Assembly (NCBI RefSeq): GCF_000717715.1
Contig: NZ_JOAI01000024.1
Coordinates: forward strand, 48,925-112,924
Reading direction: 5' to 3'
Origin: Streptomyces sp. NRRL B-24484
GTDB taxonomy: Bacteria > Actinomycetota > Actinomycetes > Streptomycetales > Streptomycetaceae
Length of the DNA: 64,000 bases
In this document: positions 1 through 9,347 of the stretch, piece by piece
How positions within the stretch are numbered: the first letter of the stretch is position 1
Layout of the letters: each line of letters opens with the position of its first letter
Position numbers and translations under genes: made by a program
The notes under the pieces: model-generated
The model's database searches: none
What the model was told of the DNA's origin: nothing
Seen by the model: only the letters and a program-made list of their open reading frames with translations

Positions 1-1844
1 CGGCCCGGGCCCGCCTGTGCGGGCAGCTTCGCCGCCCTGGCCCTGGCCCAGTGGAGCAGCCCCGCCGCCACGACCGCGCCGAAGGCCGCCGTCCGGAGCA
101 GGGAGTCCGCCGTTCCGCTGTGCAGGGCGGCGGAGAACGGCAGCACCAGCAGCGGCACGCCCACGGCCGGGCCGGCCGCGTACCAGGCGGCGAACGCCGC
201 GATGTTGCCGCCGCCACCGCCGGTCGCCCGTGCGGGTCGGTACAGCAGGTCGCGGCGGGCGGCGCCCCGGCAGGCGTTCACCAGCCCCGCAGCGACCAGG
301 GCCGGGACGGCGGCCGGGGCCAGCCAGGCCGCCGGGCCGGCGCCGCAGAGCACGGCCACCGCGCTCCCGGCAGCGCCGAGCAGCAGGCCGAGCACGGTCG
401 GCACGACGGCGTGGCGCAGCATCAGGCCGGCGAACGGGTACGGCGTCCAGAACGCCCGGCGCACGTCGTCCGTGTCGATCCTGGCCGGTTCCAGCAGTTG
501 GGCGACCGCCAGGTAGCCGAAGGACAGGGCCAGGCCGGTGGCGGCCAGGAGGAGGCTCCCCCGGGCCGTGTGGGCGGGCACGGCGCACAGCATCGCCGGG
601 ACGGTGAGCAGCACGGCGCGGCCGAGCCGCGCGGGCGAGCGGAGGAGGGCGAGCGTGTCCCGCCAGTACACGACGAGCCAGGCCCTGCGCGGCGCGGGCA
701 GGCGGACCTTCAGTCGGCGGTCACCACCGGAGGCCGCGTTCACGGCCAGTCGTGCGGCGCGCAGTTCGACGGTCCGCAGGGCGGCGAGGACGCTCGCGGC
801 GTTCCTGGCCCGTTCGCGGAGCAGGGTCAGCGAGACGGTGGCGGCGGCCCGGTCGGCGCGCACCAGGCACCCGACGGTCGACACGACGAGCAGGGCGCCG
901 GCGGCCCAGGCGCCCGGGACGGCGGCCGGTGTCGGCGCCAGGGCCGCGATCCCCGCCCAGCCCCAGGGGCCCGACCACAGCACGACCCGGTCCAGCCAGT
1001 GGACGGAGTGTCCGGTGGCGGCCAGGGCGCTCTGTGCGGCGAGCGCGAGGACCAGCACGGTGGCGTACGGGGTGAGCCGGCGCGCCAGGCGGGCCGCCCG
1101 TTCGCTCCGCTGGACGGACAGTGCGGCGCAGACGCCGAGCAGCGGCAGGCACGTCCCGCCGAGCAGGCACCAGCCGAGGGTGGCGGGCAGGCCGGCCCGC
1201 ACGGTGAGCCCGAGGACGACCATGGCACCGGCGGCCGCGACGATCCCGGGGAACACGGCGAGCCCGCAGGACAGCCGGAACCAGGGGCGCAGCACCGGGC
1301 CGGGGCGGACGGGGTGGACGAGCAGCCAGTCGATCGTTGCCCGCGGCGGCATCACCGGCCCGCGCCAGAGGCCGTCGCGGACGGCGAGCAGCAGGACGGC
1401 GAGTCCGACGGCGGCGATGCCGCCGGGTGCGGCGGCCAGCAGCGCGGGGCCGTGGCCGGTGTAGTCGGCGCCCATCGCGGCCTGCAGGAACAGCCCCAGG
1501 CTGGGAACGCCTCCCCAGACGATCAGGACGAGCACCGTGCAGTAGAGGGCGTAGGCGACCTGGCGGGCGCGGTTGAGGCGGTGCGGGGTGCGCAGGGCGC
1601 GCAGCAGGGCCAGCGCTTCGTCGGTCCAGTCGTCGTCATCGCTCCACTCTTCGGGCGACTCGTCGACGGGCGCTGCGTCAACGGGCGACTCGTCGACGGG
1701 CGCTGCGTCAACGGGCGACTCGTCGACGGGCGCTGCGTCAACGGGCGACGTGTCGACGGACCCGTCGCCGACACGTGTTCCGTCGGCGGGCGTGCCGTCG
1801 GGTGCGTCCTCCGCTGCGACCGCCGTGCCGTCCGTCGCGCTCAC
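1..1844 (-). CDS. ABC transporter permease (partial, C-terminus beyond the window)
   Basis: Reading leftward from a GTG at 1844, the frame stays open to base 1, so at least 614 residues are present and the end is missing. The first ~65 residues are an acidic, Asp/Pro-rich cytoplasmic tail with three 10-residue repeats (pattern VDESPVDAAP). Many hydrophobic segments follow, starting at about residue 95 (a run like ALYCTVLVLIVWGG), typical of a polytopic ABC-2 or bacteriocin-type exporter permease. The GTG overlaps the stop of the upstream ATPase gene (GTGA), so the two are translationally coupled and probably form one transporter. The substrate cannot be told. I do not recognise a specific family. 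Confidence 0.8.
   Translation of the reverse strand, partial: MSATDGTAVAAEDAPDGTPADGTRVGDGSVDTSPVDAAPVDESPVDAAPVDESPVDAAPVDESPEEWSDDDDWTDEALALLRALRTPHRLNRARQVAYALYCTVLVLIVWGGVPSLGLFLQAAMGADYTGHGPALLAAAPGGIAAVGLAVLLLAVRDGLWRGPVMPPRATIDWLLVHPVRPGPVLRPWFRLSCGLAVFPGIVAAAGAMVVLGLTVRAGLPATLGWCLLGGTCLPLLGVCAALSVQRSERAARLARRLTPYATVLVLALAAQSALAATGHSVHWLDRVVLWSGPWGWAGIAALAPTPAAVPGAWAAGALLVVSTVGCLVRADRAAATVSLTLLRERARNAASVLAALRTVELRAARLAVNAASGGDRRLKVRLPAPRRAWLVVYWRDTLALLRSPARLGRAVLLTVPAMLCAVPAHTARGSLLLAATGLALSFGYLAVAQLLEPARIDTDDVRRAFWTPYPFAGLMLRHAVVPTVLGLLLGAAGSAVAVLCGAGPAAWLAPAAVPALVAAGLVNACRGAARRDLLYRPARATGGGGGNIAAFAAWYAAGPAVGVPLLVLPFSAALHSGTADSLLRTAAFGAVVAAGLLHWARARAAKLPAQAGPG
1651..1759. repeat. 30-bp tandem repeat inside the permease gene
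   Basis: Three consecutive 30-bp units occupy 1651-1740. They are identical except for the first base of the first unit. A partial, diverged copy runs on to about 1759. Thirty bases keep the frame, so each unit adds ten residues to the acidic N-terminal tail. Near-perfect identity at silent positions points to recent slippage or recombination rather than selection on the protein alone. Confidence 0.9.
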
Positions 1845-2599
1845 CGGCCCTCCCCGCGGTGCGCGGCGCCCAGGGCCCCGACGCCCGAGGTCTCGGCGGC
1901 CAGCATCTCCTCGGGTGCGCCCTGCCGGAGGATGCGGCCCTCCTCCAGCTCCACCACCCGGTCGGCCACCGCCAGGGCGAGGTCGGCGTGGTGGGTGACC
2001 AGCAGCACAGCCACGCCGTCGGCGAGCTCCGCCTTGATCAGGTCGGCGAGCCGTCGGCGGGCGCCGGGGTCGAGGCGCTGCTCGGGCTCGTCCAGGAGCA
2101 GCAGGTCCCGTGGCCGGACGAGCGCGCAGGCCAGCAGCAGGGACTGCATCTGCCCGGAGGAGAGCGCGGAGGTCAGTGCGTCGGCCCGTTCGGCGAGCAT
2201 CCGGTCCTCCAGGACCTGCTGGACCCACTCGGCGGCGCCGGCGACGCCGTGCGCGACCGCCACCAGCAGCAGGTGCTCGCGCACGGTGAGGTCGGGATAG
2301 CAGGCGACCGTGTCGCCGACGACCGCCACCCGGGCCCTGATCCGCGGGTCGTTCTCGTCCATCGCCAGTCCGTCGAACCGGACGGTTCCGGAGCTCGGCA
2401 GGTCACGGCCGGCCGCGACCCGCAGCAGCGTGGACTTGCCCGATCCGTTGTGGCCGATCAGCGCGACGCACTCGCCGGCGGCCACCGCCAGGTCCATCGG
2501 ATGCAGGACCGCCCGGTCGCCGTACGAGCGGCTCACCCCGGTCAGTTGCAGCAGTGGCCGCCGGGGTCCGGCGTGCGACTCGGCAGGGTTCTCAACCAC
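1841..2599 (-). CDS. ABC transporter ATP-binding protein
   Basis: A 252-residue nucleotide-binding subunit. Walker A is GHNGSGKST (residues 49-57). The signature is LSSGQ rather than LSGGQ. Walker B is LLLLDEP and the switch histidine lies in LLVTHH. I chose GTG 2599 because GAGGTG lies just upstream; the open frame extends further to 2728 without a ribosome site. It overlaps the permease start by four bases (GTGA), so the pair is an operon. Such ATPases power export or lipid/peptide translocation by the partner permease. The substrate is unknown. Confidence 0.92.
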   Translation of the reverse strand: MVENPAESHAGPRRPLLQLTGVSRSYGDRAVLHPMDLAVAAGECVALIGHNGSGKSTLLRVAAGRDLPSSGTVRFDGLAMDENDPRIRARVAVVGDTVACYPDLTVREHLLLVAVAHGVAGAAEWVQQVLEDRMLAERADALTSALSSGQMQSLLLACALVRPRDLLLLDEPEQRLDPGARRRLADLIKAELADGVAVLLVTHHADLALAVADRVVELEEGRILRQGAPEEMLAAETSGVGALGAAHRGEGR

Positions 2600-2789
2600 G
2601 GGGGCACCTCTCGACGATCGATCGGACCACAGTACCGACCGGGAGCCCGGCCCCGGCGGCCCCGGCCCCCGGGCGCTGCCCCGGACCCGGGCCACGTCCG
2701 ACGGCCTCGTTGCCCGTCCGGTGTGCACGCGGCCCCGGGCGCGGTGCTCGTGGCGCGCCGGCGACGGACTGTCGGCGGGCTGTCAACTC

Positions 2790-2825
2790 TTCGTGACGGC
2801 GTCGACTCCGTCTAGCGTTGGTCCG
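2790..2825 (+). promoter_or_regulatory. possible promoter of the alpha/beta hydrolase gene
   Basis: A TAGCGT hexamer at 2813-2818 fits a -10 element. The -35 region (TTCGTG near 2790) is a weak match at 17 bp. It lies 38 bases before the ATG. The ABC operon starts divergently on the other side of the 257-bp gap. Confidence 0.3.
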
Positions 2826-2856
2826 GAAGGGATCCGAACCCGAGGTGGAGGCGCCG

Positions 2857-3552
2857 ATGAGGGTCGTGTTCGTGCACGGGGCGTGTGTGCGGGACGGGTC
2901 GTGGTGGTGGCACCGCACCGCCGGTCTGCTGCAGGAACGTGGCGTGCGGAGCGTGGCCCCGGCGCTGCCGAGCTGCGGCGAGGCCGGCGTGCCCGGCGGT
3001 GCCACCGGTCCGGGGCTCGCCGAGGACGTCGCCGCGGTCCGGCAGGTCCTGCAGGCCGGCGACGAACCCACCGTCGTGGTGGCCCACAGCTACGGCGGCA
3101 TCGTCACCGCCGAGGCCGCCGCGGGCGTGGCCTCGGTGCGCCACCTGGTGCTGGTCTCCAGCTACCTGCCCGAGGTCGGGCAGGGGCTGTCGGACTTCGG
3201 GGACGGCAGCCCGGCCCCCTTCCTGGACGTCGACCCGGTCGCGGGCACGTTCGGGGTCCGTCCGGAGCTGCTCGTGGACACCTTCCTGCAGGACTGCGAC
3301 CCCGACGTCCGGGCGCAGGCGGCGAACCACCTCGCCCGGCAGAGCGTGCGGGTGACCGGTGAGCCGGTCACCGCGGCCGCGTGGCGGCAGGTGCCCTCGA
3401 CCTATGTCGTCTGCGCGCAGGACCTGGGCACCCCGCCGCACCTTCAGCGCGAGTTCGCGCGCCGGGCCGACGAGGTGGTCGAGCTCGACACCGGCCACCA
3501 CCCGTTCCTGTCCCGCCCGGCCGCGGTCCGGGACCTGCTGCTCGGCCTGTAG
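2857..3552 (+). CDS. alpha/beta-fold hydrolase
   Basis: 231 residues. An oxyanion segment HGAC lies near the N-terminus (residues 7-10). The nucleophile elbow is AHSYGG with Ser78. A late acidic residue follows VVCAQD, and the catalytic His is in TGHHPF (about 214), so the triad is complete. The first in-frame ATG (2857) follows GGTGGAGGCGCCG; the longer open frame lacks a ribosome site. It resembles the esterase/salicylate-esterase-like group of small actinobacterial hydrolases, but the substrate cannot be inferred. It is probably cytosolic, as no signal peptide is seen. Confidence 0.88.
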   Translation: MRVVFVHGACVRDGSWWWHRTAGLLQERGVRSVAPALPSCGEAGVPGGATGPGLAEDVAAVRQVLQAGDEPTVVVAHSYGGIVTAEAAAGVASVRHLVLVSSYLPEVGQGLSDFGDGSPAPFLDVDPVAGTFGVRPELLVDTFLQDCDPDVRAQAANHLARQSVRVTGEPVTAAAWRQVPSTYVVCAQDLGTPPHLQREFARRADEVVELDTGHHPFLSRPAAVRDLLLGL

Positions 3553-3625
3553 CCGAGGCACCGCGATCAACCGCCGAGACCATGCGGTCGCGGCCGTCAC
3601 CGTTCGACGGCGCTCTCCCCCAGAC

Positions 3626-3649
3626 CCCGGGCCGACGGCGCTGCCCGGG
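3626..3649. terminator. bidirectional terminator between convergent genes
   Basis: Inverted repeat CCCGGGC (3626-3632) / GCCCGGG (3643-3649) with a 10-base loop. It lies between the hydrolase stop and the end of the convergent small gene. There is no T-run, as is usual in this GC range. Confidence 0.5.
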
Positions 3650-3664
3650 AACACGAGCGCGGGG

Positions 3665-3979
3665 TCAGCCGACGTCGATGCCCGTCACCACGGGAGCACC
3701 GACGCCCACCGCGTCCGCCTCGTACCCGGCCTCAGCGAAGGCCCGCCTGGTCAGGTCCACCGCCGCTTCGCCGGCGGCGGTCCGGTCGGGGGCGTCGACC
3801 TCCAGCCGCAGGACGAACGTGCCCCCGCTCTCGTCCAAGGTCAGCACGTCCAGGTCGGGCACCTGGGCACCCACCTCCTCCGGATCGGCCCCGTGGACGA
3901 CGGCCAACAGGGCACGGCGCGCCGGTTCCTCCAGTGGCTGCCGCACGGTTCCGGGAACAGTGATCACGTAACTACCCAT
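3665..3979 (-). CDS. small protein of unknown function
   Basis: 104 residues starting MGSYVITVPG at ATG 3979. It looks like a soluble alpha/beta protein with an acidic middle (VPDLDVLTLDES) and no membrane segment or signal peptide. The upstream extension to 4195 is low-complexity Arg-rich sequence and is probably not coding. The ribosome site is weak (GAGAC about nine bases before the ATG). I do not recognise the family. Confidence 0.7.
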   Translation of the reverse strand: MGSYVITVPGTVRQPLEEPARRALLAVVHGADPEEVGAQVPDLDVLTLDESGGTFVLRLEVDAPDRTAAGEAAVDLTRRAFAEAGYEADAVGVGAPVVTGIDVG

Positions 3980-4303
3980 GTCAGTCGTCTCGCCGCCGAG
4001 CGGCCACCGGAAACCCCCCGCCGCCGGGTTCTCGCGTCGCCGGGTTCTCGCGTCGGCACCGCCACGGTTGCACGCCACCGACGGCAGCGGTTGCAGCGGG
4101 TCACCGGCCCCACGGGATGCGGGACGGCGATCGCACCTCGGACCGGCCGGCCGGGTGCCGTCCTCGCCGGAACGAGGCATCGCACGCCCTCTCACGACGG
4201 CCCGGAAGAGTGGTCGCGCCCGACACTCGGGGCGCAGCGCCCGCTTGCGGTCCGGCGAGGGGCCGGATCGGCGTGGTCAGTGCGGCGTGCGACGATCCGG
4301 GTC
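3980..4303. other. 324-bp divergent intergenic region with a 16-bp direct repeat
   Basis: Separates the small leftward gene from the giant rightward gene, so it should hold both promoters. I cannot pick out a convincing -35/-10 pair. A perfect tandem 16-mer (GCCGGGTTCTCGCGTC) occupies 4023-4054. Confidence 0.6.
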
Positions 4304-7300
4304 ATGATCGCCTCGCTGGAGTCCCTGCTGCCCGTCTCCGGGCCGCACCGCTCGACCACGTACCCCGACTGGGCCGCCGCGCACGATCCGTCGGCCGCGG
4401 GTGCCGCGCGCGACCTGACGGTCGAGATGGCCACCCGGCTCAACCGGTCCTGGCACAAGCCGGGTGCGTTCGTGGACGAGATGGCCCGTCGGGCACGGCG
4501 GCTGCCGCCGGCGCACCTGCCGTGGTTCTGGGACACCGTCGGGCACCGGCTGATCGGCACCGGCGGCCGGGCCGCCGGGCGGGCCTACGCGGCGGCGCGC
4601 GCGGCCGAGGCCGAGCACGGCCTGCCGGTGGACGGGGGCTACCGGCAGGCCAACGCCCAGCTGTTCGCGGCGGGCGGGGCCATGCCCGCCAAGGAGCTGG
4701 CGGCGCATCAGAAGTTCCTCACCGGGACGCTGGAACCGGCCGCCGCGCACGCGGCCCTCGACCGGCTGCTGACCGCGTGGGCGGGCTCGTCCGCCGACCT
4801 GCCGACCGATCTGGTCCGCGGTGCGCGGGCCTCCGCGAAGGCGGCCGGGCACGGCGACGCCGAGGTGGCGCGGCTGGTCGGGGCGGTCCTGGCGGTCACC
4901 CGGAACAAGTCGGTTCCGGACGCGCTGCTGGACGCGGCCGCCCCGCTCCTGACGGCCCATCCGCCGGTGCACGGGCTCCTGGCCGGGCTGGTCGAGGTCT
5001 TCCCCGACGGCACCACGGACGGCGGGGCCTGGCTGCGGGTGCTGATCGGCTGCGGCGCCGCCGACGCCCTGGTGGAGGGCCGGGTGGAGCCCGAGGGCGG
5101 CCTGCACCGCTGGCTGGGCCACGTCGTCCACATGTACCAGTACGCGGCACAGTCCGGGGGCGGTGTCGCCCGCCAGCAGCTCCCGGCCGAACTCCTCGAT
5201 CTGGTCGGCCGCTTGGCGCCGCGTCTGAAGGCGGCCGGCACGCCGGTGACGGTGCACACCACCCGCCACCACTGGCAGGGCCTGGACGCCGACCTGCTGG
5301 ACGCCTGCCTCGCGGCCGGTGTCGCGGTCGTGGACCCGGGCGTTCAGGTCAGGATGCACTTCTGGGGCGAGCGGTCCCGGCGGGATCTCACCGCGCTCGC
5401 GGCCGACCCGGTGTTCGGCCCGCGGCTGGAGGGCACGGTGCACGCGGGCCTGCTGCCCCAGTGGGGGCCGTCGCGGGCGCGGCGCGCCGGCACGGCGGTG
5501 ACGCTGCTGCCCGGCAACGACGGCATCGCCCAGGCTGTCGCGGGGCGCGTCGGCAAGCTCGTCGACACCGTCGCCGGTGGCGGCATGGCCGGTGCCGAGG
5601 AGGCCGTCGCCGAACTGGCGGCCCTGCTCGACCGGCCCACCGTGACGGCCCTCGGTGGCATTGCCGACGCCCTCGCCGAGGCGGGCGCCGCCGGTGCGCT
5701 GCTCCGCTCGCTTCGGGCCGGCCTCCCGGAGGAACTCGCCTGGCCGGCCCTGGAGTCGGTGTACGCCGAGTTCGCGGCCGACGCCGAGCCCGGCACGGCA
5801 CCGGAGACCGGCGCGGACCCCGACGAGGACGGCCCGCTGCCCGGCGTGGCCGGGGTGACCTCCACCTGGCCGGTGCTGACGGTGTTCGGACGCACCCGCG
5901 CGGTCGCCGTCGCCCCGGACGGCGTCCGCGCGTCCTGCCGGTTCACCGTGCCCGACGACGCCACCATGTTCGCGGTCCACTACGTCGGCGGCTCCTTCCT
6001 GGTCAGCTGGACGGTGGCGGACCGCCCCCACCACTGCGACACCGCGGTCTGGGCCGACCGTCCCGACGAGCCCTTCGCGCCGGACGAGCGGGGCGGCCTG
6101 GTGCCGTACGACGGCAGCCTGGACGGCGCGTACGGATTCCAGTTCGAAACAGCCGACGGCGGTGGCCGCCACGGCGGCGAGCGGGTGCTGCGCCCGGGCG
6201 GCACCGAGGGCATCGACCGTTTGGAGCTGCAGCTCTCCGACGGCTCGCGGACCTGGGTCAACGGCGTGTTCCGGGACCGGCCGTGGGAGGCGGTCGACCA
6301 GGTCACCGGCGAGTCCCGCGGGGTCGTGCAGCTGCCGGACTTCCCGGGCCGCGCGCCGAGCGCCGACCCGGCCGCGGAGCCGTCCGAGCTCGGCACGGCC
6401 CTGGACGTCGAGGCCCTGCAGCTGGCGCCGCTGCCCGCGGGGGCGACCGGCGCGCCGCTGGGCTGCCGGGACGGATTGGTCGGCACCCGGGTGCTGTACC
6501 GCACCCCGCACCGGCACGCGGCGCCCGACCACTTCCTGCTGGAGAGCATCGACGGGCGCACGGCCCGCTTCGACGTCGACCGCCAGGGCCAGCAGCCGTG
6601 GGGGCTGTGGGCGCCCCCGGAGGGCGCGGTCGAGGACGTCGTCCTCGCCGAGGCCGAGACCCGCACCGGCGTCCGCGCCTACACCGCCGACGGCAGCCTG
6701 CTGTGGGAGCTGGACGGCCACCGCTCGCCCGCCGGCAAGTGGGCGCGGCGGAACCGGCGCGCCACCGTCTCCACCGGCGTCGCCCTGCCGCCCGCCTTCT
6801 GGTACCTGCTCCGTACCCGGGACGCGGCCGGCTCCCGGGCGCTGCGCGGCGTCGCCCGGGAGAGTGCGGAGGCGCTGCTCGCGGCCGCCCGTGCCGGTGC
6901 CGGGGAGCTGCGCACGGCGATCGCCCGCCAGCTGCCCGGGGTCACCGATCCGGTGCTGGTCGAGGCCGTCGCGGCGGTGGCCGTCCGGGCCGTGCGGGTG
7001 GACGAGCGCAGGCTCGCCCTGCACCACCGGGTCACCCTGCTCGCCGAGGCGCCGCCCCTGCCGCGCGGGTCCGCACCGGACACCGAGCTGGTGCCCGCCC
7101 TGTTCGGGCTGGTCACGCCGGGTGACCGGGACGAGTGGCGGCGCGCTCCGGACGTGCCGCTGCCGGCCACGCTGAGCGCGCTCGCCGCCGACGGCGCCTG
7201 CCTGGCGGGCACCCTCGTGGAGGAGGTGCGGCGCCTGTCGCCGCCGGCGCCTCCGCACGACTGGTCGCAGTTGCTGGGCGCGATCGACGCGGTGGCCTGG

Positions 7301-9097
7301 CGGGCGGCCGTGGCCGCGACCGCGGACCCGGCGCGGACCGCCCTGCTGGCGTTCCTGGGCACCTGGGCGGACCAGCCGTTCGCCGCCGCCGGCAGCCGCT
7401 GGCGGGTGGGCCGGGCGGCCGCCGCCGTCCTGGACGCGCTCCGCGAGGACGGGACGGCGGTGGCCTCCGCCGCCGTGAGGCCCGGGTCCTCGGAGCACTG
7501 GTTCGTCGCGCCCGCGGCCGGGCCCGCCGCCGGGGACGCCGCCGGCGGCCCGGTGCCGGCGGCCGTTCCGCGGGCCCGGCTCGTCGCCGTCGAGCGCGAC
7601 GACGCGGGCCGGCTGCGGGCCCTGCTCGCCGCGGTCTACGCGCACGGCCCGCTCGCGGTCTCCGAGGCCGCTGCCGCGCGCTTCGCCGAACTGACCGGTG
7701 TCCGGCGGGCGGTGGCCCGGCTGGTGGTCGCCGGCCTGGTCGCCGGGTCGGACCGCGAGGACCACCGCAGCCTGCTGCGCAAGGCCCCGTACCGGGCGAC
7801 GGCGATGACGGTCGAGGCGTACGACCGGCTCCGCGAGCGGCTCGGCGGTGAGGGCCGGCGGGCCGTCCTGGCGGCCGCGCTGCCCGAGGACCCGGCCGAG
7901 CTGTGGCGGCCCGGCGGGGTGGAGGCCGCTGCCGAGCGGATGGCCGCGGTCTGGTGTGCGCGCCTCGGCGCGCAGCCCGCCCTGCACGACGGGGCGGCCG
8001 ATGCGCTGGAGGCCGAGCTGGGCCTGCCGGAGGTGTGGGCCCGGCGGCTCGCCGGCGGCTACGAGGCCGCCGACGACGGGACGGTGCCGGCGGCGGGCTG
8101 GGAGCTGACGGCCACCCCGTACAGCACCGGGGTCGACGTCAGGGCCGTCCCGCCGGCCGGGCTCGACGTGCGGTACGGCACTCCCGTCGGGCTGCCCCTC
8201 CGGCGGATCGCGAGCGCCCTGGTGTGGGCGTGCACGGACCGGCCGGTCGGCGATCCGGCGGTGGCCGGCGCGGTCGCCCTGCACGACCGGCTGCTCGCCG
8301 AACTCGCCCGTCCGGAGCTGCTGTTGGAGCTGGACCGCGGGTACGTGGAGGACACCGAGGAGGGGATCGCGCGGCGCTTCGGGCCGGTGCGGACACCGGT
8401 GGCGGACGACCGCCGCAAGGAGGAGGGCCCGCTGCCGCACGTCGCCTACGACTCCGGGCCGCTGGTCGTCTGCGCGCCGCGCGGCACCGCGTTCCTGCGC
8501 CCGGCGGCGGCCGACCCGGAGGTGCGGCGCACGCTCCGGGAGATCCCCGGGCTGGCCGCGGGCCTCGACCTCGTGGCGCCGCTGCTGCCCGGCGGCGGCC
8601 TGCAGCGGATGCTCGACCGGAGCCGTTCCGGAGCCGTCCCGGCGGGTGCGTACGAGGCCGACCCGCGGCGGTCCTGCCCGGAGCTGGTCGCCCGGGTACG
8701 CAGCCGGCTCGCGGTGGGCGCCGACGCGGCCGCCCTCTACCTCCAGATCGCGGCGCTCGCCGCACCCACCGACCGCAACGTCCGCCGCTGGAACGGCTGG
8801 ACGGCCAAGCAGCACACCGAGGCCCGCACCGAGCTCCTCGCCACCGGTGTGGTGGTGGAGGCCAAGCGCGCCCGGGCCGGCCGGGCGCTCTTCCTGCCCG
8901 GCGGCTGGACGGAGCTGAAGGCGCCGCACCTGCCACTGGAGACCGTCAAGCTCGCCTCCCACCGCGTGACGCCGCTGTGGGGCAACACGATCCGCTCCCC
9001 GTTCGGCAGGGTGCTGCCGGTCGCCCCGCTGCACGAGATGTTCGCAGCGGCCTGGGAGCGGGAGCACGGCAGCGGCGCCGCACCGAAAGACAGCTGA
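4304..9097 (+). CDS. giant protein of unknown function (1597 aa)
   Basis: A 1597-residue soluble protein without signal peptide or membrane helices. Residues 1 to ~480 look all-helical, with Trp- and His-rich patches (HLPWFWDTVGHRL, HMYQYAAQ). Residues ~506-830 are beta-rich, with repeated Trp/Gly turns that look like propeller blades (FLVSWTVADRP, LLWELDGH). The remainder is again helical and ends in a basic Trp-containing module (WNGWTAKQH). I recognise no ATPase, nuclease or WGR motif. From memory it resembles very large proteins encoded beside MoxR ATPase and VWA genes in other Streptomyces; no such partner is adjacent here, and that link is inference. The ATG at 4304 has no clear ribosome site, and GTG 4277 is an alternative. 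Confidence 0.85.
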   Translation: MIASLESLLPVSGPHRSTTYPDWAAAHDPSAAGAARDLTVEMATRLNRSWHKPGAFVDEMARRARRLPPAHLPWFWDTVGHRLIGTGGRAAGRAYAAARAAEAEHGLPVDGGYRQANAQLFAAGGAMPAKELAAHQKFLTGTLEPAAAHAALDRLLTAWAGSSADLPTDLVRGARASAKAAGHGDAEVARLVGAVLAVTRNKSVPDALLDAAAPLLTAHPPVHGLLAGLVEVFPDGTTDGGAWLRVLIGCGAADALVEGRVEPEGGLHRWLGHVVHMYQYAAQSGGGVARQQLPAELLDLVGRLAPRLKAAGTPVTVHTTRHHWQGLDADLLDACLAAGVAVVDPGVQVRMHFWGERSRRDLTALAADPVFGPRLEGTVHAGLLPQWGPSRARRAGTAVTLLPGNDGIAQAVAGRVGKLVDTVAGGGMAGAEEAVAELAALLDRPTVTALGGIADALAEAGAAGALLRSLRAGLPEELAWPALESVYAEFAADAEPGTAPETGADPDEDGPLPGVAGVTSTWPVLTVFGRTRAVAVAPDGVRASCRFTVPDDATMFAVHYVGGSFLVSWTVADRPHHCDTAVWADRPDEPFAPDERGGLVPYDGSLDGAYGFQFETADGGGRHGGERVLRPGGTEGIDRLELQLSDGSRTWVNGVFRDRPWEAVDQVTGESRGVVQLPDFPGRAPSADPAAEPSELGTALDVEALQLAPLPAGATGAPLGCRDGLVGTRVLYRTPHRHAAPDHFLLESIDGRTARFDVDRQGQQPWGLWAPPEGAVEDVVLAEAETRTGVRAYTADGSLLWELDGHRSPAGKWARRNRRATVSTGVALPPAFWYLLRTRDAAGSRALRGVARESAEALLAAARAGAGELRTAIARQLPGVTDPVLVEAVAAVAVRAVRVDERRLALHHRVTLLAEAPPLPRGSAPDTELVPALFGLVTPGDRDEWRRAPDVPLPATLSALAADGACLAGTLVEEVRRLSPPAPPHDWSQLLGAIDAVAWRAAVAATADPARTALLAFLGTWADQPFAAAGSRWRVGRAAAAVLDALREDGTAVASAAVRPGSSEHWFVAPAAGPAAGDAAGGPVPAAVPRARLVAVERDDAGRLRALLAAVYAHGPLAVSEAAAARFAELTGVRRAVARLVVAGLVAGSDREDHRSLLRKAPYRATAMTVEAYDRLRERLGGEGRRAVLAAALPEDPAELWRPGGVEAAAERMAAVWCARLGAQPALHDGAADALEAELGLPEVWARRLAGGYEAADDGTVPAAGWELTATPYSTGVDVRAVPPAGLDVRYGTPVGLPLRRIASALVWACTDRPVGDPAVAGAVALHDRLLAELARPELLLELDRGYVEDTEEGIARRFGPVRTPVADDRRKEEGPLPHVAYDSGPLVVCAPRGTAFLRPAAADPEVRRTLREIPGLAAGLDLVAPLLPGGGLQRMLDRSRSGAVPAGAYEADPRRSCPELVARVRSRLAVGADAAALYLQIAALAAPTDRNVRRWNGWTAKQHTEARTELLATGVVVEAKRARAGRALFLPGGWTELKAPHLPLETVKLASHRVTPLWGNTIRSPFGRVLPVAPLHEMFAAAWEREHGSGAAPKDS

Positions 9098-9347
9098 CGG
9101 CCGACAACCAACGACCGCCGCCCCGGGTCACGCTCCACCCGACCCGTCCTGACCCGGGCAGCCGACCGCCCGCCGGCACGTCCACACCCGGCGGGCGCGT
9201 CCGCGTCGGCCGATCAGGTCGTTCCCGGAGGAATTCCTCCTCGATCCGGTGAATGACGGTCCATCGGGGCCCCGGCCGTCCCACCCTCTCGCGATGCTGC
9301 CCGAGCAGGTGCCGAGGTGCACCACGAAGCCCAGAGAGGTGTGATCC
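9098..9347. other. 250-bp gap after the giant gene
   Basis: No gene seen. It contains a perfect 14-bp palindrome GGAGGAATTCCTCC at 9227-9240, which could act as a short hairpin, and the ribosome site of the following YVTN remnant just before 9348. Confidence 0.5.

Noticed and set aside
51..2300. 749-residue rightward open frame
   Set aside because: It is antisense to the ABC operon, low-complexity Arg/Gly/Pro, and has no domain; a GC-rich shadow frame.
4277..9067. 1596-residue leftward open frame opposite the giant gene
   Set aside because: Composition is Arg/Gly/Gln-rich with no motifs; the rightward frame has normal codon bias and protein-like composition.
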